A DNA stretch of 20,830 bases. Origin: CAZFHP01 sp964519365 (GTDB taxonomy: Bacteria; Babelota; Babeliae; Babelales; RVW-14). The DNA is taken from positions 1-20,830 of the forward strand of contig CAZFHP010000025.1 of the NCBI GenBank assembly GCA_964519365.1, given 5' to 3'. The position numbers and the translations under genes are program-made. Below are positions 7,253 to 14,546 of this stretch, piece after piece (position 1 is the stretch's first letter; each line of letters starts with the position of its first letter). A model generated the notes under the pieces. The model did not search any database. It saw only the letters and a list, made by a program, of their open reading frames with translations, and had not been told where the DNA came from.

Positions 7253-7607
7253 ACGATTCCCCTTATAGTTTATCTGTATTTTTAATACGATAAAAACATA
7301 AAAAAGTTTTTGTTTTAAGTGCTTTTGGGCTTCCCCACAAGTTACAAAATGTATTGTAACGATCTGCGAAGAGAAACTCAAGAGAAAGGAAAAATTAAAG
7401 CATAGAGTTTTTCTTTTTCAAAAAAGTTTAAGTTTTGTGTTAATAAATTTTCGATGGTAATTCAAAATAGCTAAAAAATATTGGGTGATTGTTTCAAAAT
7501 TTTAGAAGAGTTTTTTTTTTTTGCTTTTTTGGTGAACTTTTGCAAAACTATAGAATCTTGAAAAAGAAAGAGAATAGGTGATGGTGTTTTGAAAGGAGAT
7601 TGACCTG
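7253..7607. other. 355-nt divergent A/T-rich spacer between nrdD and the propeller array
   Basis: Holds the nrdD ribosome binding site (7259-7263), a 20-bp palindrome (7341-7360), a run of 12 T (7511-7522), the palindrome ttttgcaaaa (7538-7547) followed by a possible -10 TATAGAAT (7549-7556), and AGGAG (7594-7598) serving the first propeller gene. I find no convincing -35 box on either strand and no gene that stands up: an open frame on the minus strand here is only low-complexity Lys/Ser-rich sequence. Confidence 0.5.
7341..7360. promoter_or_regulatory. Palindrome upstream of nrdD, possible operator
   Basis: gttacaa (7341-7347) and ttgtaac (7354-7360) are perfect 7-bp inverted arms around 6 nt, about 90 nt upstream of the nrdD ATG. 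This is the size of a dimeric repressor site. It does not match the NrdR-box consensus I know, so the regulator is unidentified. Confidence 0.4.
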
Positions 7608-9887
7608 ATGAGGCATAGCCGTTTATTTCATGTGCCAGCGGTTTCTGTATTTTTATTTTGTTTTTTTTTCGTTTTATTTTTCCCATATTTTTTGCAAGCT
7701 TTATCAATAGATGGGACAGAATCAGGTTCTGTTTCCTGGCAAACGAGTACGTATAATTTTTCTGACGGGGATAGTGCAACGGGCTATGTGAAATTTTTAG
7801 CCGGCTTTGATATCCCAATAGATGCGTATGTTACGTTTGATATTAGCAAGAGTATTTCTGGCCCCGTCGATCTTAATGATTTTGGGTCGATAATTTTAAA
7901 TGGGCCAGTAACGCTTGCACCCAATAGTATTTTATCACAAGGGGGTAATATCGAAGGTCGTGGGCATACGATTATACTTGAAAGCGACACGACTATTCCT
8001 GAAGGCAAACAGTTACACATAACAAGTACGACTGCTATAGACGGCATGGGCAATACACTTTATCTTGAACCGCATGCGTGTTTAGTTGTTGATAATAGTG
8101 TAACGCTAACGCTTAAGAATATGCGTGTTAAAAATACGCGTAATAATTTGTGCAATCCAATTATTCGTCCAACGGGACATAGGGCACAGATAGCTCTTCA
8201 AAATGTCGAGCTTGCGCTTGCTGACGATTTTATATTTCGCGAGGGTCAGTTATTTATTCACGACGATGTAATTATTACAGGCACGTCTGTTTTTTCATAT
8301 CGTTCGACGCAACAAAGTTATATTTGTGATGCGAGTACGTTTGGGTTTGATAAACGTACGATATTCTTTTATTACCCAAGTTCTGTCGATAATAATTTGA
8401 TTCAAATGCAAAGCGAAACTTCGACGTTATATTTAGACGGGGCAACGTTGCTTACAACGCATACGGGAATGCGTTTAAGTACGGGCATGCTGTGCTTAGA
8501 TAATAACGTAACGCTAAGTACGGTAGCGCAAACGCTTTTAACGAATTTAACAGGTGTTGTGAGTAAAGAAGAGGATCAAAGCGTTAGCACGGTGAAATGG
8601 AGCCCTGATGGGAAGTATTTGGCTGTTGGAACTCTCTATAATCCAACCCCAGGAGATCCTGTTATTGGAAAAACACATGAGTTGCAAATGTATCGTTTTG
8701 ATACGGCTATTACACCAACACTAGTTGGTATTGCGAGTAAAAAGATTAGGCAAAGAGTTTATTCTATCGATTGGCGACCTGATGGAAAGTATTTAGCTCT
8801 TGGGACACACAATACTACAATCCCAGGAGATCCTGAGATTCCTGCTGGTAATGAGGTACAGGTATATCGTTTTGATGCGACGGTGACGCCGACACTTATT
8901 GGTGTTGCAAGTAAAGAGCAGGGGGTGAGTGCGTCTATTCCTGTTGCTTGGAGCCCTAATGGTAACTATTTGGCGATTGGAACGTGGATTGACCCCATAC
9001 CAGGGGACCCAGAGATTGTTACGGGCCATGAGTTGCAGGTGTATTCTTTTGATCCTATTTCGACATCAACGTTAATTGGTATTGCGAGTAAAGATATGGG
9101 CTTAACATCTACCGTTTTATCTATCGAATGGCATCCCAATGGTCAGTATATTGCTGTTGGGACAAGTGTTGAACCTGTTCCTGGAGAGCCCGGGAAAAAT
9201 ATTGCTAAGCATAGTGAGTTACAGATTTATAGATTTGATGCGACAGTAACACCAACGCTCATTGGTATTACTGGCCGTGACCAAGGAGATGATAGTTTTG
9301 ATGACGTTCGTTATGTTTCATGGAGCCCTGATGGAAAATATCTTGCGGTTACAGTATCAGGAAATCCTGATACTACGCATGAAGGGGTTAGCGTTGGAGA
9401 CGAGTTACGCGTATATCGTTTTGACGGGTCAACGTTGATTGGTGTAGATAGCCTTGATCTTGGGCTTTTTCAGCGTTTGACTTGGAGCCCTGATGGTAGT
9501 TATGTCGCAGGAACAAGGAATCTCACAAATATTGGTTCTGGGAAAGAGCTTTTTATTTGTCGTTTTGATGGAACATCGTTATACGAAATAACGGAGGCGA
9601 GCAAAGAGCTAGGAGCGACAGCAGTTGGTATTTCGTGGCGAGCTGATGGTAAATATATAGCGATTGGGACTGTTGTTGAGTCAACGACAATTCATGATAG
9701 TATTCCCGCAGGTCATGAACTTCGTGTGTACGAAGTTGGCTATCGTTTTGATACAACGCCACAAGGTTTTAGTAACGGCATAATTTTTGGCGACCCATCT
9801 CAACCAGGTGGAGTTGGAGGCTTAGATGTTCATGTGCTTGCCAATGCACATGTAGAAATAGCTGGTTATGTAACCGAGAGTAATTGA
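7608..9887 (+). CDS. Secreted beta-helix/seven-bladed WD40 protein, copy 1
   Basis: The product is 759 aa. A signal peptide covers about residues 1-32 (very Phe-rich core, likely cut after LQA). Residues about 35-320 form an N-terminal domain of short beta-strand repeats resembling a right-handed beta-helix: NIEGRGHTI, LHITSTTAIDGMGNTLYLEPHAC in pieces, VTLTLKN, then conserved FIHDD, YICDA and THTGMRL segments. Seven WD40-type blades follow, each marked by W-x-PDG-K/N-Y-x-A-x-GT or a close variant. Four carry an extended P-x-PG-D/E-P loop before ELQVYRFD. The protein ends in the conserved module YRFDTTPQGFSNGIIFGD...LDVHVLA...VEIAGYV. The start is ATG 7608 with AGGAG 9 nt upstream. First gene of a likely operon; 42 nt separate it from copy 2. 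No catalytic residues are seen; binding or surface interaction is the likely role. Confidence 0.85.
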   Translation: MRHSRLFHVPAVSVFLFCFFFVLFFPYFLQALSIDGTESGSVSWQTSTYNFSDGDSATGYVKFLAGFDIPIDAYVTFDISKSISGPVDLNDFGSIILNGPVTLAPNSILSQGGNIEGRGHTIILESDTTIPEGKQLHITSTTAIDGMGNTLYLEPHACLVVDNSVTLTLKNMRVKNTRNNLCNPIIRPTGHRAQIALQNVELALADDFIFREGQLFIHDDVIITGTSVFSYRSTQQSYICDASTFGFDKRTIFFYYPSSVDNNLIQMQSETSTLYLDGATLLTTHTGMRLSTGMLCLDNNVTLSTVAQTLLTNLTGVVSKEEDQSVSTVKWSPDGKYLAVGTLYNPTPGDPVIGKTHELQMYRFDTAITPTLVGIASKKIRQRVYSIDWRPDGKYLALGTHNTTIPGDPEIPAGNEVQVYRFDATVTPTLIGVASKEQGVSASIPVAWSPNGNYLAIGTWIDPIPGDPEIVTGHELQVYSFDPISTSTLIGIASKDMGLTSTVLSIEWHPNGQYIAVGTSVEPVPGEPGKNIAKHSELQIYRFDATVTPTLIGITGRDQGDDSFDDVRYVSWSPDGKYLAVTVSGNPDTTHEGVSVGDELRVYRFDGSTLIGVDSLDLGLFQRLTWSPDGSYVAGTRNLTNIGSGKELFICRFDGTSLYEITEASKELGATAVGISWRADGKYIAIGTVVESTTIHDSIPAGHELRVYEVGYRFDTTPQGFSNGIIFGDPSQPGGVGGLDVHVLANAHVEIAGYVTESN

Positions 9888-9929
9888 AGAGAGTAATTAG
9901 TGTACGTAATGTAAGCGAGGCTGGAAGTA

Positions 9930-12212
9930 ATGAAAAAACGTTTTTCTTTTTTGTCGCTTGTTTGTATAACGAGTTATGTCTTTTTTTTGGTGTTCCCATT
10001 ATCTTTATATGCAGGGCTTCAAAATATCGATGGGATATCAAGTCACAAATGGAAAGATTCGCAAGTAACGTTTGATACAGATCAAGATTTTGCCCAAGGC
10101 TTTGTAAAATTCGCTGACGGAATATTTATACACCGTAATGTTGGCGTTACGCTAGATATTACAGAAAGTATTAACGGCCAAATTAACTTAGACGATTTTG
10201 GTAAAATTATCTTAAACGGCCCCCTATATCTCGCTTCTGATGCAACACTTGCTAACGGGGGAATTATTGAAGGTCGTGGGCATACGATTACGCTTGACAA
10301 CGATCTAACACTCACGGCTGGTAAGCAGTTACATATTACGTCGACACTTTCTATAGATGGGCGTGGTAACACGCTTTATCTAGAACCCCATGCGTGTCTC
10401 GTTGTCGATCATGGTGTTACGTTAACGCTTAAGAATATTCGTGTTAAGAATATGCGTAATAATTTAGCGAACCCAATTATAAGACCAACAGGATATCGGG
10501 CACACGTAGCGTTACAAAATGTCGAGTTAGCTCTTGCTGACGATTTTATATTTCGAGAGGGGCAGTTATTTATTCATGACGAAGTTATCGTAACGGGCAC
10601 GTCTGTTTTTTCATATCGATCAACACAAACAAGTTATATCTGTGATGCGAGTACACTTGGTTTTGATAAAAACACAACGTTCTTTTATTACCCGAGCACT
10701 ATAGATAATAGTCTTGTCCAAATGCAAAGCGAAACATCGACGTTATATTTGGACGGGGCAACGTTGCTTACAACACATACGGGCATGCGCTTAAGTAAAG
10801 GCGTGTTGTGTTTCGATAATAACGTAACGCTTTCAAGTGCTTCTGATACAGACCTGACATCATTAACAGGGGTTAGAGGAAAAGGAACCTGGAATGTTGG
10901 TGTTCGTGCGGTTGCCTGGTCGCCTGATGGAAAATATCTTGCAGTTGGAACAGGTGCGAATCCTGATGGAGGAGAAGATGATAGCGATAGTGGATTAGAA
11001 TTGCGTGTATATCGTTTTGATCTAGTTCCAACACCAACGCTTATTAGTGTGGTGAGCAAAGATGAAGGAAGTTCAAGCGTTCTTGCTCTTGCATGGAGAC
11101 CAGATGGAAAATATCTTGCAGTTGGAACCTCTGCAAATCCAAACCCGGGGGATCCGAATATTGGAAGTGGACACGAGATTCAAGTATATCGATTTGATAC
11201 AATATCAACGCCTCAGTTGGTTGGGGTTGTGAGTGAAGATGAGGGTGGGGTGAACGTAAATAGTCTTTCGTGGAGCCCTGATGGAAACTATCTTGCAGTT
11301 GGAACAGCTGCGGGTCCGAACCCTGGAGATCCTGGGATTGATGCAGGCCATGAGCTGCAGGTATATAAATTTGATGTTACGTCTGTACCAACGCTTACTG
11401 GATGTGCTAGTAAAGATGAGGGAGGTGATGGTGTATATCAGGTGGCGTGGCGACAAGATGGGAAATATCTTGCCGTTGGAACATCTCCGGAACCCGCTGT
11501 AGGAGACCCGCAGTCGATTGTTGATACAAAAGAAGAATTGCAGGTTTTTGGTTTTGATACGACGTCGACCCCAACGCTTTTTGGTGTTTCGACTAAAAGT
11601 TTGGGCGCTCATCATGCGTATACGGTTGCATGGAGTCCTGATGGGCAATATTTAGGAGTTGGGACAAACTTAAATGCAGTTCCAGAAGATTTGCCGGGAG
11701 ATCCTGAATTTATGATTTATAGATTTGATGAGACCACGTTGACAGGGGTTGCTTCTTTAGATGGAGTTGTTGGAATAGATGTGCCTCAAAGAGTTATGAA
11801 AGCTAAGTGGAGCCCTGATGGGAAGTATATCTTGCTTGCCCGGGATAACTTTAATAATGGACGAATTACGCTGTTATCTTTTGATGGAACGAGTTTGGTG
11901 AGTGCTTTTGAGATAAATTTACAGACAACCGTTTCTCCCTATCCATATCCACAAGATATATCCTGGATAGCTGATGGAAAGTATGTTGCCGTAGGTATGG
12001 GAGTTGGGCCAATTCCTGCAGCAGACAATATCGCTCCTGACCGAGAGCTTCGTATATATGAAGTTGGTTATCGTTTTGATACAACTGATCAGACGTTTAG
12101 CAACGGGATAATTTTTGGGGATTCCAAAATTGGGAGTGTTGGCGAATTAGATGTTCATGTGCTTGCAGGGGCACAGGTAGAGATAGATGGCTATGTAACT
12201 GCATGTAACTAG
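9930..12212 (+). CDS. Secreted beta-helix/seven-bladed WD40 protein, copy 2
   Basis: The product is 760 aa. The signal peptide MKKRFSFLSLVCITSYVFF leads to a likely cut after LYA, then GLQNIDG. The N-terminal beta-helix-like domain (to about residue 300) closely matches copies 1 and 3, and its codons at 10225-10393 are identical to copy 3. Seven blades follow: five clear WSPDG/WRPDG/WRQDG units, then the more degenerate WSPDGKYILLARD and WIADGKYVAVGM. Loops of the NPxPGDPxIxxGHELQVYRFD type link strands 2 and 3 in the early blades. The C-terminal module YRFDTTDQTFSNGIIFGD...LDVHVLAGAQVEIDGYV matches copy 1. A GGAAG ribosome binding site precedes ATG 9930. Blades 1 and 2 share a 26-nt identical stretch (10926-10951 and 11103-11128), a substrate for blade amplification. 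Exported binding protein by inference; no enzyme motif seen. Confidence 0.85.
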   Translation: MKKRFSFLSLVCITSYVFFLVFPLSLYAGLQNIDGISSHKWKDSQVTFDTDQDFAQGFVKFADGIFIHRNVGVTLDITESINGQINLDDFGKIILNGPLYLASDATLANGGIIEGRGHTITLDNDLTLTAGKQLHITSTLSIDGRGNTLYLEPHACLVVDHGVTLTLKNIRVKNMRNNLANPIIRPTGYRAHVALQNVELALADDFIFREGQLFIHDEVIVTGTSVFSYRSTQTSYICDASTLGFDKNTTFFYYPSTIDNSLVQMQSETSTLYLDGATLLTTHTGMRLSKGVLCFDNNVTLSSASDTDLTSLTGVRGKGTWNVGVRAVAWSPDGKYLAVGTGANPDGGEDDSDSGLELRVYRFDLVPTPTLISVVSKDEGSSSVLALAWRPDGKYLAVGTSANPNPGDPNIGSGHEIQVYRFDTISTPQLVGVVSEDEGGVNVNSLSWSPDGNYLAVGTAAGPNPGDPGIDAGHELQVYKFDVTSVPTLTGCASKDEGGDGVYQVAWRQDGKYLAVGTSPEPAVGDPQSIVDTKEELQVFGFDTTSTPTLFGVSTKSLGAHHAYTVAWSPDGQYLGVGTNLNAVPEDLPGDPEFMIYRFDETTLTGVASLDGVVGIDVPQRVMKAKWSPDGKYILLARDNFNNGRITLLSFDGTSLVSAFEINLQTTVSPYPYPQDISWIADGKYVAVGMGVGPIPAADNIAPDRELRIYEVGYRFDTTDQTFSNGIIFGDSKIGSVGELDVHVLAGAQVEIDGYVTACN
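10225..10393. repeat. 169-bp tract identical to 12565-12733
   Basis: Every base of 10225-10393 in copy 2 equals 12565-12733 in copy 3 (constant offset 2340), while the flanks on both sides differ at many synonymous sites. It encodes part of the N-terminal domain (around ASDATLANGGIIEGRGHT). A gene-conversion tract is the simplest reading. Confidence 0.8.
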
Positions 12213-12263
12213 CTAGAGTACATAACGTGAGTAAGTAATGTGAAGTACGAGTATGGAGCTGTG

Positions 12264-14408
12264 ATGAAAAAGCGTTTTTCTTTTTGTTTTAATCGTTTAC
12301 GTCTAACTATAGGTTTGTTACTGTCGGTACTATATTGCGTGCACGTATCAGCTGGGTTACAAAATATTGATGGGACATCTTCTGTTCAATGGCAAGGTTC
12401 TCAAGTAACATTTGATACAAATCATGATTATGCTCAGGGTTTTGTGAAATTCGCTGACGGGATATTTGTACACCGTAATATTAACGTTACGCTTGATATT
12501 TCTGAAAGTATTTCTGGTCAAATAAACTTAGACGATTTGGGTAAGATTATTCTTAACGGGCCATTATATCTCGCTTCTGATGCAACACTTGCTAACGGGG
12601 GAATTATTGAAGGTCGTGGGCATACGATTACGCTTGACAACGATCTAACACTCACGGCTGGTAAGCAGTTACATATTACGTCGACACTTTCTATAGATGG
12701 GCGTGGTAACACGCTTTATCTAGAACCCCATGCATGTCTTGTTGTCGATCATGGTGTAACGCTGACGCTTAAAAACATGCGTGTTAAAAATACGCGAAAT
12801 AATAGCTCTAACCCAATTATTCGCCCAACGGGGCCTGGCGCGCGTGTTGCTTTGTTAAACGCTGAGCTTGCCCTCGCAGACGATTTTATGTTCAGAAATG
12901 GCCAGTTATTTATTCACGACGACGTATTAATTTCTGGTTCGCATACGTTCTTGTATCAGTCAACGCAGCCTAGTTATATTTGCGATGGAGCTACGTTTGG
13001 ATTTGATCATGGTTCGACGTTCTTGTATTATCCAGGGTCTACGAATAATAGTTTAATTAACATGCAAAGTAAAACAGCGAGTATGTATTTTGACGGGGCA
13101 TCGTTGCAAACGACGCATACGGGCTTGCGATTAAGTAAGGGGGCGCTCTTGTTAGACAATAATGTAACACTGAGTAGTCAGACGTATGCACGGCTTGCTT
13201 CGATGACGACAGATGTGAATATGCAGGTAGAAATAGGTTCTACAGTTAATTCTGCTCAATGGAGTCCTGATGGGAAGTATGTAGCGATAGGAACAAGCGG
13301 AACGCCTAGGATTGGTATTTATAGATTTAATGAAGCAACGTTATCGCTTTCAGGTGCTTTTTTAAGTTTGAGCATTGATAGCCGTTCGTGTACTTCTGTT
13401 GCATGGAGCCCTGATGGGCGGTATGTTGCATTTGCATCAGGGTTTGCTGTTAGAACGGGTATTTTATATCTGTACAAACGTGAAGGTGAAAACTTTACGT
13501 CTGTTCAAACGCTTACGCTTGCTCCAGATGGCGTATATGTCCAAACGGTTTCATGGAGCCTTGATGGGGCGTATCTTGCTGTTGGGACAGATGTTGATCC
13601 TACCTATTCTGATGCTGGTATAGCAGCGGGGCATGAAGTGCAAATCTTTAGTTTTGATGGTGAAAGTTTAACGGGGGTAACAAGTGTTAATCAAGATGCT
13701 GATGTTACAACAGTACAATGGAGCCCTGATGGTAATTATTTAGCTGTTGGAACAGAAGTTGGTCCAGTGTATTCAGGGGGTGGTATTACAGCTGGTGACG
13801 AATTGCAGTTGTTTAGCTTTAACAAGACAACTGGTGTGTTAACAGGATTTGCTGGTATTGATGAAGGGGTTGGCGTGAAAAGTGTTCGTTGGAGCCCCGA
13901 TGGGACTTATCTTGCCGTTGCAACGCAGAGTACTCCAACGTATACAGATAGCGGTATAACAGGGGGTGATGAGTTACAAGTATTTAGGTTTGATGGAACG
14001 AGTTTGGTTGGTGTTGGAAGTTATGATCAAAGTAGTTCTTCTTTTTACTATACGGACATACTTGCATGGCATTCGAATGGTCGCTATTTGTCGTATGGTT
14101 ATAATATTTATAGATTTGAAGGTGCTACAATAACGAGTGTACTTAGTGTACTTGCGGACAGAAATCGTGTTGTTTCATGGCGACCTGATGGGAATTTTTT
14201 GGCTTGTGGTCGAACTTATAATGAAAGTAGTCCAGAGTTTTATGTGTATCAAGCGCATTATGTAGCTGAAACAAATGAGCAGGCATTTAGTAATGGGATT
14301 ATTTTTGGTGATTCAGGTGCTGGAAGTTTGTATGACCTTGATGTTCTCGTGCTTGGCGGTGCGCAAGCTGAAATAGCCGGGTACGTGCATTATAACAATG
14401 CAAGTTAG
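12264..14408 (+). CDS. Secreted beta-helix/seven-bladed WD40 protein, copy 3
   Basis: The product is 714 aa. I start at ATG 12264 (GGAG at 12255-12258, 5 nt spacing), which gives MKKRFSF as in copy 2; an in-frame GTG at 12240 lacks a ribosome binding site. Signal peptide ends at about VSA, then GLQNIDG. The beta-helix-like domain matches copy 2, including the identical 169-bp tract. Seven blades are present: WSPDGKYVAIGT, WSPDGRYVAFAS, WSLDGAYLAVGT, WSPDGNYLAVGT, WSPDGTYLAVAT, WHSNGRYLSYGY, WRPDGNFLACGR. Blades 1, 2, 6 and 7 are shorter than in its neighbours; the extended loops here are of the type PTYSDAGIAAGHEVQIFSF. The C-terminal module FSNGIIFGD...LDVLVLGGAQAEIAGYV is kept. It is 51 nt downstream of copy 2, and the two spacers (after copy 1 and after copy 2) resemble each other, as expected for tandem duplication. 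Confidence 0.83.
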   Translation: MKKRFSFCFNRLRLTIGLLLSVLYCVHVSAGLQNIDGTSSVQWQGSQVTFDTNHDYAQGFVKFADGIFVHRNINVTLDISESISGQINLDDLGKIILNGPLYLASDATLANGGIIEGRGHTITLDNDLTLTAGKQLHITSTLSIDGRGNTLYLEPHACLVVDHGVTLTLKNMRVKNTRNNSSNPIIRPTGPGARVALLNAELALADDFMFRNGQLFIHDDVLISGSHTFLYQSTQPSYICDGATFGFDHGSTFLYYPGSTNNSLINMQSKTASMYFDGASLQTTHTGLRLSKGALLLDNNVTLSSQTYARLASMTTDVNMQVEIGSTVNSAQWSPDGKYVAIGTSGTPRIGIYRFNEATLSLSGAFLSLSIDSRSCTSVAWSPDGRYVAFASGFAVRTGILYLYKREGENFTSVQTLTLAPDGVYVQTVSWSLDGAYLAVGTDVDPTYSDAGIAAGHEVQIFSFDGESLTGVTSVNQDADVTTVQWSPDGNYLAVGTEVGPVYSGGGITAGDELQLFSFNKTTGVLTGFAGIDEGVGVKSVRWSPDGTYLAVATQSTPTYTDSGITGGDELQVFRFDGTSLVGVGSYDQSSSSFYYTDILAWHSNGRYLSYGYNIYRFEGATITSVLSVLADRNRVVSWRPDGNFLACGRTYNESSPEFYVYQAHYVAETNEQAFSNGIIFGDSGAGSLYDLDVLVLGGAQAEIAGYVHYNNAS
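12565..12733. repeat. 169-bp tract identical to 10225-10393
   Basis: Partner of the identical tract in copy 2. The adjacent flanks diverge immediately (for example 12734 a versus 10394 g, and multiple synonymous changes beyond). Confidence 0.8.
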
Positions 14409-14546
14409 CGTTAGAGCTTGTGCTAACACATGGTGAGAAAAAGAGAAAAAAGCGTTTGGTTATGTTAAACGTATTGAGTATAAATGTGAAGCGAAAAAAG
14501 TTTGAAAGAAGACGTAGTAACAGAGAAACATAAGGGAGAAAGTTTT
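14409..14546. other. Spacer between copies 3 and 4
   Basis: 138 nt, purine-rich. Contains an imperfect hairpin gttagagc-ttgt-gctaac just after the copy 3 stop and a weak cgttt (14453-14457)/aaacg (14467-14471) stem-loop. GGGAG (14534-14538) is the ribosome binding site of copy 4. No convincing promoter or terminator is visible. Confidence 0.35.

Noticed and set aside
7511..7522. Run of 12 T as a terminator or phase-variation tract
   Set aside because: No GC stem precedes it, and it lies about 85 nt outside the coding sequence. Slippage affecting promoter spacing is possible but there is no identified promoter to support it.
7471..7818. Minus-strand open frame across the nrdD/propeller spacer
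   Set aside because: Low-complexity Lys/Ser-rich translation that overlaps the start of propeller copy 1; A/T-rich composition explains it.
8580..9730. Blade repeats as a CRISPR array or non-coding direct-repeat array
   Set aside because: The repeats are coding, vary at synonymous sites, and follow WD40 blade structure; spacers are homologous to each other.
10082..10372. Antisense frame nearly identical to one at 12518-12712
   Set aside because: Their similarity comes only from the 169-bp tract shared by the coding strands of copies 2 and 3; no start signals or domain.
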